DNA of 64,000 bases from assembly GCF_014636865.1 (NCBI RefSeq), contig NZ_BMER01000006.1, positions 366,548 to 430,547 on the forward strand, read 5' to 3'. Every line of letters starts with the position of its first letter. Position 1 is the stretch's first letter. Source of the DNA: Parapedobacter pyrenivorans (GTDB taxonomy: Bacteria; Bacteroidota; Bacteroidia; Sphingobacteriales; Sphingobacteriaceae). The translations under genes were made by a program, and so were the position numbers. Shown here in pieces: positions 8,027-18,800 of the stretch. The notes under the pieces are model-generated. The model did no database searches. It worked only from the letters and a program-made list of their open reading frames with translations, and had not been told where the DNA came from.

Positions 8027-9505
8027 TTAAGCCAAAATACCTTTTACAACGTTACCGGCTACATCGGTAAGCCGATACCGCCTACCCAGATGCTGGTAAG
8101 TCAACTTTTCGTGGTCTAAGCCTAGCAGATGGAGTATTGTAGCGTGGAAATCATGTACGTGAACCGGATCTTTGGCAATATTGTAGCCAAACTCATCCGT
8201 CTCTCCATACACAAGCCCCGGCTTTACACCACCACCAGCCATCCAAACGCTGAAGCTGCGGGGATGATGATCCCGCCCATAGTTGTCGAAAGACATATGC
8301 CCCTGGCAATAGTTTGTCCGACCGAATTCGCCGCCCCACATGACCAGTGTTTCATCCAGCAATCCCCGTTGTTTCAAATCCGTCACCAATGCTGCTGACG
8401 CCTGATCGACATCCTTGGCCTGCAATGCCATCTGTCCAGGCAGTGCACCATGCTGATCCCATCCTTGGTGATAAAGCTGCACAAAACGGACCCCGTTCTC
8501 GGAAAGCTTCCTTGCCAATAAGCAATTGGCCGCATAGGTTCCCGGCACCAAACATTCGGGACCGTACATTTTCACGATGTGATCGGGTTCTTTCGAAACA
8601 TCGGTCACCTCAGGAACTGATGTTTGCATGCGATAAGCCATTTCGTACTGCTGCACCTTGGCCGTGATCTCCTGGTCGCCAAAAACCTCAAACTGCATGG
8701 CGTTCAATTCCCCCAGCTTATCGAGCAAATTCCGCCTGCTCACCTTATCCGTACCTTCGGGGTTATTCAAATACAATACCGGGTTGGGGCCACCCATAAA
8801 CTGCACCCCTTGATGCACGGAATCCAAAAACCCATTCGTCCAGAGTTTCGAATAAATTCCCTGACTATCACCCTTTCCTTTGGATATCAATACACAAAAC
8901 GCGGGAAGATTTTCATTTTCACTCCCTAATCCATAGCTCAACCACGCTCCCATACTCGGACGGTTACCCTGTTGGGCGCCGGTCTGGAAAAAAGTGATCG
9001 CCGGGTCATGGTTGATCGCGTCGGTATGCATCGATCTGATAATGCATAAATCATCGACTATTTTGGCGGTATGTGGGAAAAGATCACTTACCCATGCCCT
9101 GCTTTGGCCATATTGTGCAAAATCATAATACGAGCCTACCAATGGGAAGGATGCCTGTCCGGATGTCATTCCGGTAAGACGCTGCCCGCCTTGTATAGAC
9201 GCGGGCAAATCTTGCCCCATCATCTCCCGCAACTTGGGTTTGTAATCGAAAGATTCGAGCTGCGAAACACCTCCTGACTGGAATAAATAAATAACCCGCT
9301 TTGCCTTCGGTGCAAAATGCGGAATCGCCTTTGCCAGTGCTTCCTGCCCTTGCTGCCCTCCCGTAAATAATTTAGGAATCAACAATGAACCCAACGCAGC
9401 ACTACCGATACCAACACTCAATGTCGACAAAAACTGGCGTCGATTTTGAAACAGTTTGGCATTCCCGATTTCTTTTTCCATGGATGACTTATTCTTCGCT
9501 TCCAT
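8027..9505 (-). CDS. DUF1501 family Tat-exported protein (sulfatase-like fold)
   Basis: A 492-residue DUF1501 protein. A Tat signal with NRRQFLSTLSVG is near residues 21-32. Family landmarks include IYLFQSGGVSQLESFDYKP early and WGGEFGRTNYCQGH, GRDHHPRSFSVWMAGGGVKPG and HDFHATILHLLGLDHEKLTY in the C-terminal third. DUF1501 is distantly related to alkaline phosphatase/sulfatases but its activity is unknown. It is nearly always encoded next to a PSD1-type (DUF1549/DUF1553) protein, as here (19 bp gap). ATG codons at 9505 and 9481 both precede the twin arginine; the upstream one is used here. Confidence 0.88.
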   Translation of the reverse strand: MEAKNKSSMEKEIGNAKLFQNRRQFLSTLSVGIGSAALGSLLIPKLFTGGQQGQEALAKAIPHFAPKAKRVIYLFQSGGVSQLESFDYKPKLREMMGQDLPASIQGGQRLTGMTSGQASFPLVGSYYDFAQYGQSRAWVSDLFPHTAKIVDDLCIIRSMHTDAINHDPAITFFQTGAQQGNRPSMGAWLSYGLGSENENLPAFCVLISKGKGDSQGIYSKLWTNGFLDSVHQGVQFMGGPNPVLYLNNPEGTDKVSRRNLLDKLGELNAMQFEVFGDQEITAKVQQYEMAYRMQTSVPEVTDVSKEPDHIVKMYGPECLVPGTYAANCLLARKLSENGVRFVQLYHQGWDQHGALPGQMALQAKDVDQASAALVTDLKQRGLLDETLVMWGGEFGRTNYCQGHMSFDNYGRDHHPRSFSVWMAGGGVKPGLVYGETDEFGYNIAKDPVHVHDFHATILHLLGLDHEKLTYQHLGRRYRLTDVAGNVVKGILA

Positions 9506-9524
9506 TCATCAGCATTTAAGTGTT

Positions 9525-11894
9525 CTATATTCGTGTTGCGGTCTCCTCGAGGTTGTAAATCGCGTGAATTACCGCCATTAATGCGGCTTGTTCTATCTTT
9601 GGTAGATTTTCTGATTGCGGCGCTTCCCCAACTTTCAAAAATGCTTCGGCCGTAGTAGGGGCTTTATCAAAGCGTGTCTTCTCTTCTTGATAAAACTGGC
9701 TCAACACATCCGCTTCATCTTTCGTGGCAACCCGGCACAGAATCCGTTTGAATGCTGCTTGTATCAGTTCATCCGTCGAAGCCTTGTCGCCCGTCTCCAT
9801 CAGTTCCCCGGCAAATACGCGGGCTGCTTCCAGTACTGTCGGGTCGTTCAACATGACCAATGCCTGCAGTGGCGTGTTCGTGCGCTGGCGGGTCACCTCG
9901 CACATGTCCCGGTTGCTCGAATCGAAAATAAGCATACTGGGTGGGGGTAGCGTAACTTTGAAAAACACATACATCCCCCTTCGGTACAAGTCGTCACCGT
10001 GATCCTGCACGTAATGAGCGAGTGCCCCCCTCCCCGGACTTGCGATCTCCCAGATCCCTTCAGGTTGGTACGGCTTTACACTTGGCCCACCAATGGTACG
10101 GTCCAATAGGCCGCTGCTTGCGAGCACTTGATCGCGGATTGCCTCTGCAGGCAGCCGAATGCGTGTTGCGCGTGCATAATAAATATTATCCGGATCTTTT
10201 TCCCGATGCTTGTCCGTAATCTGAGAAGACTGGCGGTAGGTGGCACTCATCACGAATTGCTTTACCAACCGCTTGATGTCCCAACCATGTTCCTGAAAAT
10301 CCACCGCAAGCCAATCAAGTAGTTCGGGGTGACTGGGAAGCTCACCTTGATTGCCGAAATCGGCAATTGTCGGCACCAGCCCTCTACCGAAAAACAAAGC
10401 CCATATTTGATTAACGAATACACGCGCTGTTAGGGGATTATCCTTACTAAAAGTCCATTGTGCCAATCCAAGCCGGTTTTGCGCAAACTTCAGGCTATCA
10501 AAAGGAAGAACGGATTCGGGTGTCCCGGGATACACGCGTTCCGTTGGCGAGTCGTATACCCCTCGATCCAAGATGAACGTCGGCCTCAACGTATCAAGCT
10601 CGCCCATAATCGATACCGAAACTTCCTCTTTCTCGTCCCACTTATTAACAAAATCCAGCATGCCATTCAAATCTTCTTGGGTAATGGTCAATCGGGGAGT
10701 CTTCGATGGTCCGGAATTGACAAGGCCTTCAAGCCCCTTCTCGGTGGTGTTGTTGAAAAATGCGAATAAGCTGTAATAGTTTTTCTGAGAAAAGGGATCG
10801 TATTTATGATCGTGGCATTGTGCACATTCCATGGTGATGCCCAAGATACCCTTTGCAAACGTATTGGTTTTATCAAGTCCATATGCAACCCGATACTCCT
10901 CTTCGATTACGCCACCTTCTTCGGTAATCTTATGGTTCCTGTTAAAAGCAGTAGCCAGTATCTGTTCTTTCGTTGCGTTGGGCAACAAATCACCTGCCAA
11001 TTGCCAGGTGACGAACCGGTCATAGGGCATATTCTCGTTGAATGCGTGAATCACCCAATCGCGCCAGGGCCACTGGGTACGGATGTCATCATCTTGATAG
11101 CCATAGGAATCGGCATAACGCGCTACATCCAACCAATGCAATGCCATTCGCTCACCGTAAGCCGTCGATGCGAGCAGCTCATCCACCATCTTCTCATAAG
11201 TTTCGGGCGAATCCTCCGCCAAGAAACGGTCTATCTGTTCGGCTGTTGGGGGCAAGCCCGTTAAATCTAAACTTACCCGCCGCAGGAGGTGGTAACTTTC
11301 CGCTGCCGCATTCGGTTTAAAACCCACTTCCTTCATTTTGTTCAAAACAAAATGATCGATTTCATTGCGTGCCCAGTCATCGCCATCGGGCAATTCGGTT
11401 TTAGTCGGTACCGCAAATGCCCAATGGGGCTTGTATACGGCTCCTTGTTCGATCCATTTCGTTAATAAATCAATCTCCCGCGCAGTCAGGGTCAGGTTTG
11501 ACGAAACGGGAGGCATGCGGTACGTATCGTCATCAGTGACCAGCCGATGGTATACTTCGCTTTCCTTCGGTTTCCCCGGTACAATGGCAAACATATCCGG
11601 ATGGTCCGCTAGCGCGCCGTAGGCACCTTCTTCCGTATCCAAACGCAAACCGGCCTCACGGGTATTGTTATCGGGACCGTGACATGCGAAACACTTATCC
11701 GACAGGATCGGGCGAATGTGGAAATTATAGTCCACCACATCTGGAATACCCACGTCCGCTCCGCCTTGCTCACCACTAGAATTGCAAGTAGCTAGCGAAA
11801 AGACGATTGCACTGATACCCAACGCCGCTATCCATTTTTGGAAAGGCTTCGCCGCTATACGGGTTAACTTTTTCTGAATCATAACAGAAGGCAA
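9525..11894 (-). CDS. PSD1 / planctomycete cytochrome C domain protein (PSCyt1-DUF1549-DUF1553)
   Basis: A 789-residue exported protein. An N-terminal hydrophobic segment ends in a weak lipobox (SLATC). The PSCyt1 haem motif CFACHG is at 68-73 with a downstream YRMPP ligand region. DUF1549 follows (about 150-370) with a second haem-type motif CAQCHDHKYDPF. DUF1553 occupies about 480-740 (LARVFVNQIWALFFGRGLV, SNRDMCEVTRQRTNTPLQAL). Typical PSD1 proteins are 750-1100 residues, so this is complete. It is the first gene of a four-gene unit behind a GntR operator at 11963. Function unproven; a two-haem periplasmic redox or hydrolytic role with DUF1501 is likely. A shorter start at 11882 (MIQKK) is possible. 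Confidence 0.88.
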   Translation of the reverse strand: MPSVMIQKKLTRIAAKPFQKWIAALGISAIVFSLATCNSSGEQGGADVGIPDVVDYNFHIRPILSDKCFACHGPDNNTREAGLRLDTEEGAYGALADHPDMFAIVPGKPKESEVYHRLVTDDDTYRMPPVSSNLTLTAREIDLLTKWIEQGAVYKPHWAFAVPTKTELPDGDDWARNEIDHFVLNKMKEVGFKPNAAAESYHLLRRVSLDLTGLPPTAEQIDRFLAEDSPETYEKMVDELLASTAYGERMALHWLDVARYADSYGYQDDDIRTQWPWRDWVIHAFNENMPYDRFVTWQLAGDLLPNATKEQILATAFNRNHKITEEGGVIEEEYRVAYGLDKTNTFAKGILGITMECAQCHDHKYDPFSQKNYYSLFAFFNNTTEKGLEGLVNSGPSKTPRLTITQEDLNGMLDFVNKWDEKEEVSVSIMGELDTLRPTFILDRGVYDSPTERVYPGTPESVLPFDSLKFAQNRLGLAQWTFSKDNPLTARVFVNQIWALFFGRGLVPTIADFGNQGELPSHPELLDWLAVDFQEHGWDIKRLVKQFVMSATYRQSSQITDKHREKDPDNIYYARATRIRLPAEAIRDQVLASSGLLDRTIGGPSVKPYQPEGIWEIASPGRGALAHYVQDHGDDLYRRGMYVFFKVTLPPPSMLIFDSSNRDMCEVTRQRTNTPLQALVMLNDPTVLEAARVFAGELMETGDKASTDELIQAAFKRILCRVATKDEADVLSQFYQEEKTRFDKAPTTAEAFLKVGEAPQSENLPKIEQAALMAVIHAIYNLEETATRI

Positions 11895-11945
11895 TAATAT
11901 CGTTTACAAAAGGCAGAATCAGCCCAAACACGATTGACGCTCACG

Positions 11946-11953
11946 CAAATATA
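11946..11953 (-). promoter_or_regulatory. Candidate -7 element of the PSD1 operon promoter
   Basis: Minus strand TATATTTG, an exact TAnnTTTG match, 51 bp before the PSD1 ATG. It lies 19 bp from the TTG in the left arm of operator site B, the normal -33 to -7 spacing in Bacteroidota. The operator would therefore cover the -33 element. Confidence 0.65.
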
Positions 11954-11962
11954 CTTATTTAG

Positions 11963-11976
11963 CTTGTGTATACAAG
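11963..11976. promoter_or_regulatory. GntR operator, site B
   Basis: CTTGTGTATACAAG on the plus strand; one base differs from the perfect palindrome found at the other sites, and the core GTGTATAC still fits GT-N-TA-N-AC. It stands 69 bp before the PSD1 start and just downstream of the stop of the 14-gene PUL operon. Confidence 0.82.
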
Positions 11977-11987
11977 AGAATGTATGA

Positions 11988-13298
11988 TTATTGTGCTTCC
12001 ATTTCGCGTATGCGGACTAACCATTCATCCCAGTGAAGATCCACGATCCCCATTACCCGTTTTGGCGACCAGTCATCGTTGTACAAGCTAAAACTTCCGT
12101 TTGTCGCATTATCGATGGAAACAAACTCCCAGCCGAAACGAGTTCCCTGGTTCAGTGTATTCCCTAAAATCTGCCGGAGCTCTTCATCGCTAAAGTGGTT
12201 GAAATCACTTCCATTAAATGTCATATGTTCGGTAATCGCCCAATCCCGATTGTAGGTATCCTTTGCGTGCTTCACCCGGTCATAGGCTTTTTGGTTCGGG
12301 CTATTCGTCGGAAAAAACCAGCTCCAATTTACCTGAATAATATTCGGTGCGTCCAAATGGGCTAAGAACTCTTCCGGGTTACCATTCCTTTTTACCATGG
12401 TGTCTTCGTCTGCGTCGAGGTAATCAACGGCAATATAGGCATCCGCTCCCGCTATTTCACGGAATGCGGCCGCATCTCCATTAACCCATTCGGCTAGAAA
12501 CTGTGCTCTGAATTTGTTCCAATACGCATTGTTGATGAACGACTGCGGGGTGGGAAACGTTGTTGGCATTTTCGCAGCGACGTCGGTAATCCCATTTTCG
12601 GTCAACCACCCCTCATACGCATTCTTCGCATGCTCACTGTAACATAGATTTATCGTGCCCATGTACTGTGGTTCCACCGTGGTCTCAAAATATAGGATTT
12701 TTTCGTGATCGACCCCAGCTGCAAGTTTTTTGATAAACGTTCTGGCTGCACCCCGGTAGCCGTCATGAAAAATCGACACCACCCTTGATCCAAACCCATA
12801 CTCCGTATCCGTCACCGTCTTTCCCTGATCGTTGATGGCATCCGCATCCGGAAAACGGTCCCAAAAACCAGCGGGCATTTGCCCGCCACCCACGGCATAC
12901 GTTTCTACCGACAAACAGGGCATCATTCCTTTGGCATAGATCGTCTTAATCAGCCGATTTAACGGTTCCAACGACACATCGGGAACCCCATCACCATCGT
13001 GGTCAAAATGATGCCAATAGCAGTTGATCTCAATCACATTGTAATGCTTGGCTTTGAGTCGATCCAGGTCGCCAATCAACTGCTGTACAGCATTGTCATC
13101 GGCAAAATTCCGGAGGGGCTTTGCAATTTTCAGGAATACCCATTCGCCATCCCGGTAAAATTTTCCATCCTCAATTTTCCAAACTGACTTTTCCTCCGGT
13201 TTGTCCTGTGGCTTGCCAGCATGGTCTGTATCCGTTTTTGCCGCACACGCAAACAATGTTGCAATCACTCCTATCCCCAACCAATTCATAAATCTCAT
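11988..13298 (-). CDS. Lipoprotein with TIM-barrel glycoside hydrolase-like domain
   Basis: A 436-residue protein with signal and lipobox (IATLFACAA). The mature part reads like a clan GH-A (beta/alpha)8 barrel: YNVIEINCYWHHFD on an early strand, GMMPCLSVETYAV, ILYFETTVEPQYMG with an acidic residue after strand 4-like position, and WAITEHMTFNG with E on a late strand. These two Glu are candidates for acid/base and nucleophile, but I cannot assign a GH family. It is the last gene of the mannoside PUL, 11 bp after the preceding lipoprotein. Possible roles: endo-acting surface glycosidase, or a degenerate binding protein. Second start option at 13289. Confidence 0.62.
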   Translation of the reverse strand: MRFMNWLGIGVIATLFACAAKTDTDHAGKPQDKPEEKSVWKIEDGKFYRDGEWVFLKIAKPLRNFADDNAVQQLIGDLDRLKAKHYNVIEINCYWHHFDHDGDGVPDVSLEPLNRLIKTIYAKGMMPCLSVETYAVGGGQMPAGFWDRFPDADAINDQGKTVTDTEYGFGSRVVSIFHDGYRGAARTFIKKLAAGVDHEKILYFETTVEPQYMGTINLCYSEHAKNAYEGWLTENGITDVAAKMPTTFPTPQSFINNAYWNKFRAQFLAEWVNGDAAAFREIAGADAYIAVDYLDADEDTMVKRNGNPEEFLAHLDAPNIIQVNWSWFFPTNSPNQKAYDRVKHAKDTYNRDWAITEHMTFNGSDFNHFSDEELRQILGNTLNQGTRFGWEFVSIDNATNGSFSLYNDDWSPKRVMGIVDLHWDEWLVRIREMEAQ

Positions 13299-13309
13299 TT
13301 TTTCTCCGT

Positions 13310-14170
13310 TTATTCAGCAGCCAAGATTCTTAAATCATCCAACCCGATAGTAACCGGCGAATCGGAGTCCCCTTTCGTAAACATGTAAAGCCGGAAAAAG
13401 TTAATTGCAGCGAGGTCCGGATCACCACCTGTGATAGACGCATCCTTAAATTTCAACACCAGTTCATTCCACCCGGCATTGATGTTCATATTATTTAAAA
13501 TAATAGGCCAAGTAAACTCATTTTTATCTGGCCCTCCTGAACTTGTCAACTCGAACTGACCGATTTCAGCCATCGGATCAAACTGAGATGGATCCGATAC
13601 ATAAAACCAAACATGCAACTCGCCTAACGCTTTGCTCACTTGGGTATTGAGTGGCTCCGATAAATGGTGCTGTAGCAACAGCAAGTTGCCTGCTCCGTTT
13701 ACCTTGGTCTTTATAGCGGCGAGCCCTTCCATTTTATCCTCTTGATCCACAAACCCCTCGCCTGCCCAACCCCAACCGTCACCATTATCCGCACGATTTA
13801 AAACACTAGGTGGCGGTAAAATAGAAAGATAAGTCATCGCTATCCGATTGCCGCACGTCGTGTTACCGATCATGGTCTTGCGAATGGAGTAAGCCCCTGG
13901 TGCGCTTGCTGCCAAATCAATTTCACCCGTTAAATTATCTTTCAACACGAGCCCTTCTGAGGCAGAAAAAACTCCGGGAATGTCCTCCCCGGAATTGTAG
14001 TCAGGCAATATTGTACCAACTTCGCCTTGCCGGAATGGCGAACCGTCGTAAAAGAAGTCGGACTCACAGGGTGCCATTTTAGTATCTTCTTTACAGGCAA
14101 CGAACACCAATGAAGCCAGCACCCAAACTAACCCCTGTTTCATATTGTTCCTTTTCATTTTTGTTTTCAT
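13310..14170 (-). CDS. PUL accessory lipoprotein, putative surface glycan-binding protein
   Basis: A 286-residue lipoprotein (VLASLVFVACKED). After the Cys comes a domain with two cysteines (PCESDFF, NTTCGNR) that resembles the short N-terminal Ig-like modules of SusE/F-type proteins, then a C-terminal jelly-roll-like part (LGELHVWFYVSDPSQFD, NAGWNELVLKFKD, ITIGLDDLRIL-type ending). It directly follows SusD, the classical place for a surface glycan-binding protein. No family name could be assigned from sequence alone. In-frame ATGs at 14170, 14158 and 14143 all precede the signal; the true start is open. Confidence 0.6.
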   Translation of the reverse strand: MKTKMKRNNMKQGLVWVLASLVFVACKEDTKMAPCESDFFYDGSPFRQGEVGTILPDYNSGEDIPGVFSASEGLVLKDNLTGEIDLAASAPGAYSIRKTMIGNTTCGNRIAMTYLSILPPPSVLNRADNGDGWGWAGEGFVDQEDKMEGLAAIKTKVNGAGNLLLLQHHLSEPLNTQVSKALGELHVWFYVSDPSQFDPMAEIGQFELTSSGGPDKNEFTWPIILNNMNINAGWNELVLKFKDASITGGDPDLAAINFFRLYMFTKGDSDSPVTIGLDDLRILAAE

Positions 14171-14191
14171 GTTTATTCGGTTTATCTGTTG

Positions 14192-15811
14192 CTATTTCCA
14201 ACCTTCGTTTTGCTCGAGATTCGGGTTTTTATTCAATTCCGACTGCGGAATCGGGAATAGGTGTCTTTTCTCGTCAAACACCCGTGCTCTGATGGGTATC
14301 CGCTCGTATTTCAGTTCAGTACCTGTACGCGTAATGCGCATCCCATGCATTTGTCTTCCAAACGCTTGAACCCCTATTTTCCAGCGCCTTACGTCCCAGA
14401 ACCGATTATCTTCAAATGCCAACTCAATTCGGCGTTCCTGACGGATGCGAACCCGCATTTCATCTTGTGATAGATTTTCGGCCAAGGCTGGCATACTCGA
14501 ACGTGCGCGTACGGCATTAACTGCGGCATACACATCGGCATCCGGCCCGCTCGCTTCATTTCGGCTTTCGGCAAAATCTAACATCACCGTGCCCAATCGG
14601 AAAAGGATCCACGTAGCGGCTCTACGCTGCGCACTGTTGACCGTGAGCGACTCATCAAGGAATTTTTTCATAAAATAGCCTGTTTGGCTTCTCGTGTGTG
14701 TTCCAACGGAGATTCCGTCAGCGCCTCCAACAAACGATTCAATGGCTCTTCCTTGCCAAGGGGCTCCGTTGTATAGGATACTGGCGTAAAACCGAGGGTC
14801 TCTATTCTCATAGGGATTTTGCGGATCATACCCTGAAGCCGGGTTCACCGAACCGTCGGCCAAGAACGGGGCTACACCGTTAGCCATTTCATAAGCATCA
14901 ACCAATTCTTGTGTAGGAGATGTCCCACTCCAACCACCGTACCCTGAAGGGCCATTTGCCACCTCCATCGTGTTGAGACTTCCCCCTGCCATAAAAGCAA
15001 AGATCACCTCTGAATTATTATTAACCAAAAACAGGTTCCGGTAGTCGTTAAACAATTCGTAACCAAGCTCGCTGTCGTCCAAAATGGCCTTGGCTGCATC
15101 CGCTGCAACCTTCCAACGTTGTTTGTCATTGAGCGGGTTGTGCATTGGACTCGCATAGAACAACAACGCTTCTGCTTTCAACGCGAGCGCAGCGCCCTTC
15201 GTTGCGCGACCTAATTGACTGGACTCATGAACAACAGGAAGCAGGCTTGCTGCCTGGTCAGCCAGACCTGTGATATAAGCAACACACTCATCAACGGTAT
15301 TCCGAGGCAACGCCAAATCGTCATTTACGCTTAAAACGCCGTCCACAATGATAAAAGCACCATAGCCCTTAAGCAATTGTTGATAGAAAAATGCTTTCAG
15401 GAAAATCGCTTCACCCTTCATGCGTTCTTTGACCGCTGCACTTCCTGGAACATGATCAATGTTCTTCAAGAATATATTAGCTTTCCTGATTGCGGAATAA
15501 TACATGCCCCAGTAATCACCCAACGGGTTCCCAGTAGGGCTCAATGCGCCGATGTTAAAGGTGTATCCCCCTGTTGTCAGGTTTGCTGCATCCGCATCGT
15601 CTGTGGTAGATGACAACAAATAATTGGGCGTGCGGTTGTAGATACCTCCATACAATTCACTGTACACATTATTCAAAAACTTCTCCGTAACTAATAAGTC
15701 TTCGAAAGCCGCCGCCTCTGTCATCTGGTCATTGGGTTGTCGATCCAGTATACTTTTATCACACCCTGCTGCCAAAACGATCAGCACAAGGAAATTCAAT
15801 AATCTTTTCAT
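14192..15811 (-). CDS. SusD/RagB-family nutrient-binding lipoprotein (pair 1)
   Basis: A 539-residue SusD protein: lipobox VLAAGCDKS, then DRQPNDQMTEAAAF typical of the mature N-terminus, TPR-like helices in the middle (KGEAIFLKAFFYQQLLKGYG), and the C-terminal signature RIRQERRIELAFEDNRFWDVRRWK. It is the outer-membrane lid that captures oligosaccharide for its SusC partner encoded 62 bp upstream. Length is normal. Expected ligand: mannose-containing glycan, from the GH92 neighbours (inference). Confidence 0.93.
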   Translation of the reverse strand: MKRLLNFLVLIVLAAGCDKSILDRQPNDQMTEAAAFEDLLVTEKFLNNVYSELYGGIYNRTPNYLLSSTTDDADAANLTTGGYTFNIGALSPTGNPLGDYWGMYYSAIRKANIFLKNIDHVPGSAAVKERMKGEAIFLKAFFYQQLLKGYGAFIIVDGVLSVNDDLALPRNTVDECVAYITGLADQAASLLPVVHESSQLGRATKGAALALKAEALLFYASPMHNPLNDKQRWKVAADAAKAILDDSELGYELFNDYRNLFLVNNNSEVIFAFMAGGSLNTMEVANGPSGYGGWSGTSPTQELVDAYEMANGVAPFLADGSVNPASGYDPQNPYENRDPRFYASILYNGAPWQGRAIESFVGGADGISVGTHTRSQTGYFMKKFLDESLTVNSAQRRAATWILFRLGTVMLDFAESRNEASGPDADVYAAVNAVRARSSMPALAENLSQDEMRVRIRQERRIELAFEDNRFWDVRRWKIGVQAFGRQMHGMRITRTGTELKYERIPIRARVFDEKRHLFPIPQSELNKNPNLEQNEGWK

Positions 15812-15873
15812 ATTGTTATTCTTATATTTCTATCAGTCTTCACCAAAACCATTCAAGGTAATCCGTGTATCGA

Positions 15874-18800
15874 CTAAAAATCAATTGTAACTCCGCCGTT
15901 GATAACCCGTTGCTGTGGATAAAAGTCTCCACCGGCCCATGCTGGGTTCTCCGGATCGACAATTTTAACATTGTCCCAAGTCACCAGGTTATGCGCATTC
16001 AGATACAGCCTCACTTTCTGGATTTTGACCGCTTTTAATGCAGTCGCACTAAACGAATAGCCAAGTTCGATGTTTTTCAGACGAACGTAATCACGTGGCC
16101 GCATCCAGAAGTCAGATAGGCGCTGGTTATTCGGATTATCCGTACTGGAAAGGCGTGGATAGGTAGCTGTTGCAGCCGTTTCAGGAGTCCAGCGATTCAT
16201 GTGCCACTCATTTACTTTTCCCGCACCTCCACCTCTAAATTCCCAGATTGCGAAGTTGTCCATAAATACAGAAGAATTACCCGCTCCCTGGAATAGCACG
16301 CTGAAGTCTACACCCGCATACGAAACCCGGCCGGATAGTCCGAACATCAACTCTGGAATACCGGTATTAAACCCGAGCGGTACCTCATCATTTGCATCGA
16401 TGACGCCGTCGTTATTGATATCTTTATACTTGATATCCCCTGGCCGCAGTGATTCCTGGGTTACAAATGTGTGAGGTGCACTCGCGTTGATGTCTTCATA
16501 TGATTCGAAAAAGCGATCCCATTTTAAGCCAAACGGTTGCCCTACGCGTAATCCAGTACGGTATTGGTAATCAAACTCCCGGCTCTCTTCATCCATGAAA
16601 AGCACCTTATTCCGAGCGAACGTCACATTCCCACTAATACTGTAGTTGACTTTGTTACTCGAAGGATTTCTATAGGTCAATTCTGCATCAACTCCACGGT
16701 TTTGGACAATCCCGATATTGACCGGGGGCAGGTCACCGCCTTGCCTACCTACAATTGCCGATACTGTTCCACGGGTGGTTAAGATATTATCTCTGCGTTC
16801 ATGGAAAACATCTGCTGTTAAATACAATTGGTCATTGAACAACCCAAGCTCTACTCCTAAATTGGTCTTCCGTGCTCGTTCCCACGTGATGTCCTCGTTA
16901 GCTAGCGGTCCTTCTCCAATTCCGCCATATCCAGCCTGAGCACTGCCAAAGCGGTATCCGCCAGCTCCTTGAAAGGTTTGCTGATAAAGGAACCTACGTG
17001 CTCCCAACCGGTCGTTCCCGACTTCTCCATAGGATGCACGCAGTTTAGCAAAATTGAGTACCTCTTGGTCTTTGTTGAAGAACCCTTCTTCTGAAATTAC
17101 CCAGCCAGCAGAAAAGGAAGGGAAGAAGCCAAACCGACTGCCCTTCGGAAACTGCTCGGAACCATTATACCCGATATTAACCTCGCCAAATAATCGGCTC
17201 TGGTAGGCATACGTGAAACGGCCAACGTAGCCGAGGTATGAAAACGGAATGTTATAGCCGTCATCATGTCTTACAAGCCTATTTTGGTTGAATAGCGCCA
17301 ACCCTGTTACCTGATGATCACCAAAGGTGCGGTTATAATCGAAGGCCGCCTCAAAATTGACCGTTCGATTGTACGCATATCCCTTGCCAATACCCAATTC
17401 GGTATCATTACCAAATTGGTTGTAGCCGCCATCCTCACGCAGCTGATAGACTGCATAGCCACGGCTCGCATGGATGTTATAGTCAAATGATCCGTCAAAC
17501 GCAAACGCTGCCCTTGCGGAAAGACCCTTCGTCAGGAAATCCAACTTATGGCTCATCCGATACGTGCCCTGTAGAAAGTTTCCGTAAAAGTCGCGGTATC
17601 CACCGTGCGCAATCAATCCCATTGGGTTCTCTGGATTAAGACCATCGCCAGCTAGTGAACCGTCTGCATTTTTTATCGGCATATTCGGGGGAATCCGATT
17701 GAGGATCGTAAAAATCAGCCAGGTATCCCTCCCTGGGTAGTTACGGTTCTCGACACGTCCAGCCAAATCAAGTCCAACAGTGAGGTTATCGCTCAGGTTG
17801 ATGTCAATATTTGAACGGAAATTGTACCTGTTGAACTTGGCATTAGCATCGTAATCATTCAACTTCGTAAAATTGTATACCCCGTCTTGAGTCAACGCGC
17901 TGGCCGAAACAAAATACCGCACTTTGTCTCCACCACCACTGATGTTGAGATTCGCCCTTGTCATCGGTGTAAACGGCTTGAGAAATTCTTCAAACCAATC
18001 GGTATTAGGGTATAAGTAAGGGTCCGCACCAATTCGGTAGTATTCCAGGTCCTGATCGCTGAACTTCTTAGGGAGGTTGTCATTAGCCAACGCTTCGTTG
18101 TAGAGTGTCGCATAATCATAGGAACCTACGAATTTTGGCAATCTGATTGGGCTTTGGTATCCGAGCTCTGACGAAAAAGATATCTGTGGTTTCCCTGATT
18201 TACCACGTCGCGTCGTTACCAAGATAACCCCATTGGCTCCCCTCACACCGTATACCGCCGTGGAGGAAGCATCTTTCAGAATACTGATGCTCTCTACTTC
18301 ATTGGGATCGAGTTGTGCAAAATCACGTCCTAAAACACCGTCTACCACCACCAATGGAGCAGCATTATTGAATGTAGATACCCCACGGATGAACAGCTGG
18401 GAAAGATCATTACCCGGCTCACCGGTAGGTTGAAAAGCCACCAGCCCGGGCAATCTGCCCGCAAGGGCATTGCTCAGATTGGACACCGGACTTTGGCGCA
18501 ATTCTTTAGTGGCAACGGAGGAAATAGCCCCCGTAAGGCTTACCTTCTTTTGCTCCCCATAAGCCACTACCACCACTTCCTCCATAAAGGTATCTGTGCC
18601 TTCCAATACCACATTGATTTGCGTTCTTCCCGCAACCGCTATTTTCAATTGCTGATAACCCACGAATGTGAAAAGCAAGGTATCGGTGTCGACCGTTCGG
18701 ATACGATATTGACCATCGGCACCGGTCGCCGCCCTATTATTGGGGTACAATAAGGGTGTGACCGATACACCCGATAGCGGTGTGCCATCATTGGCCGATA

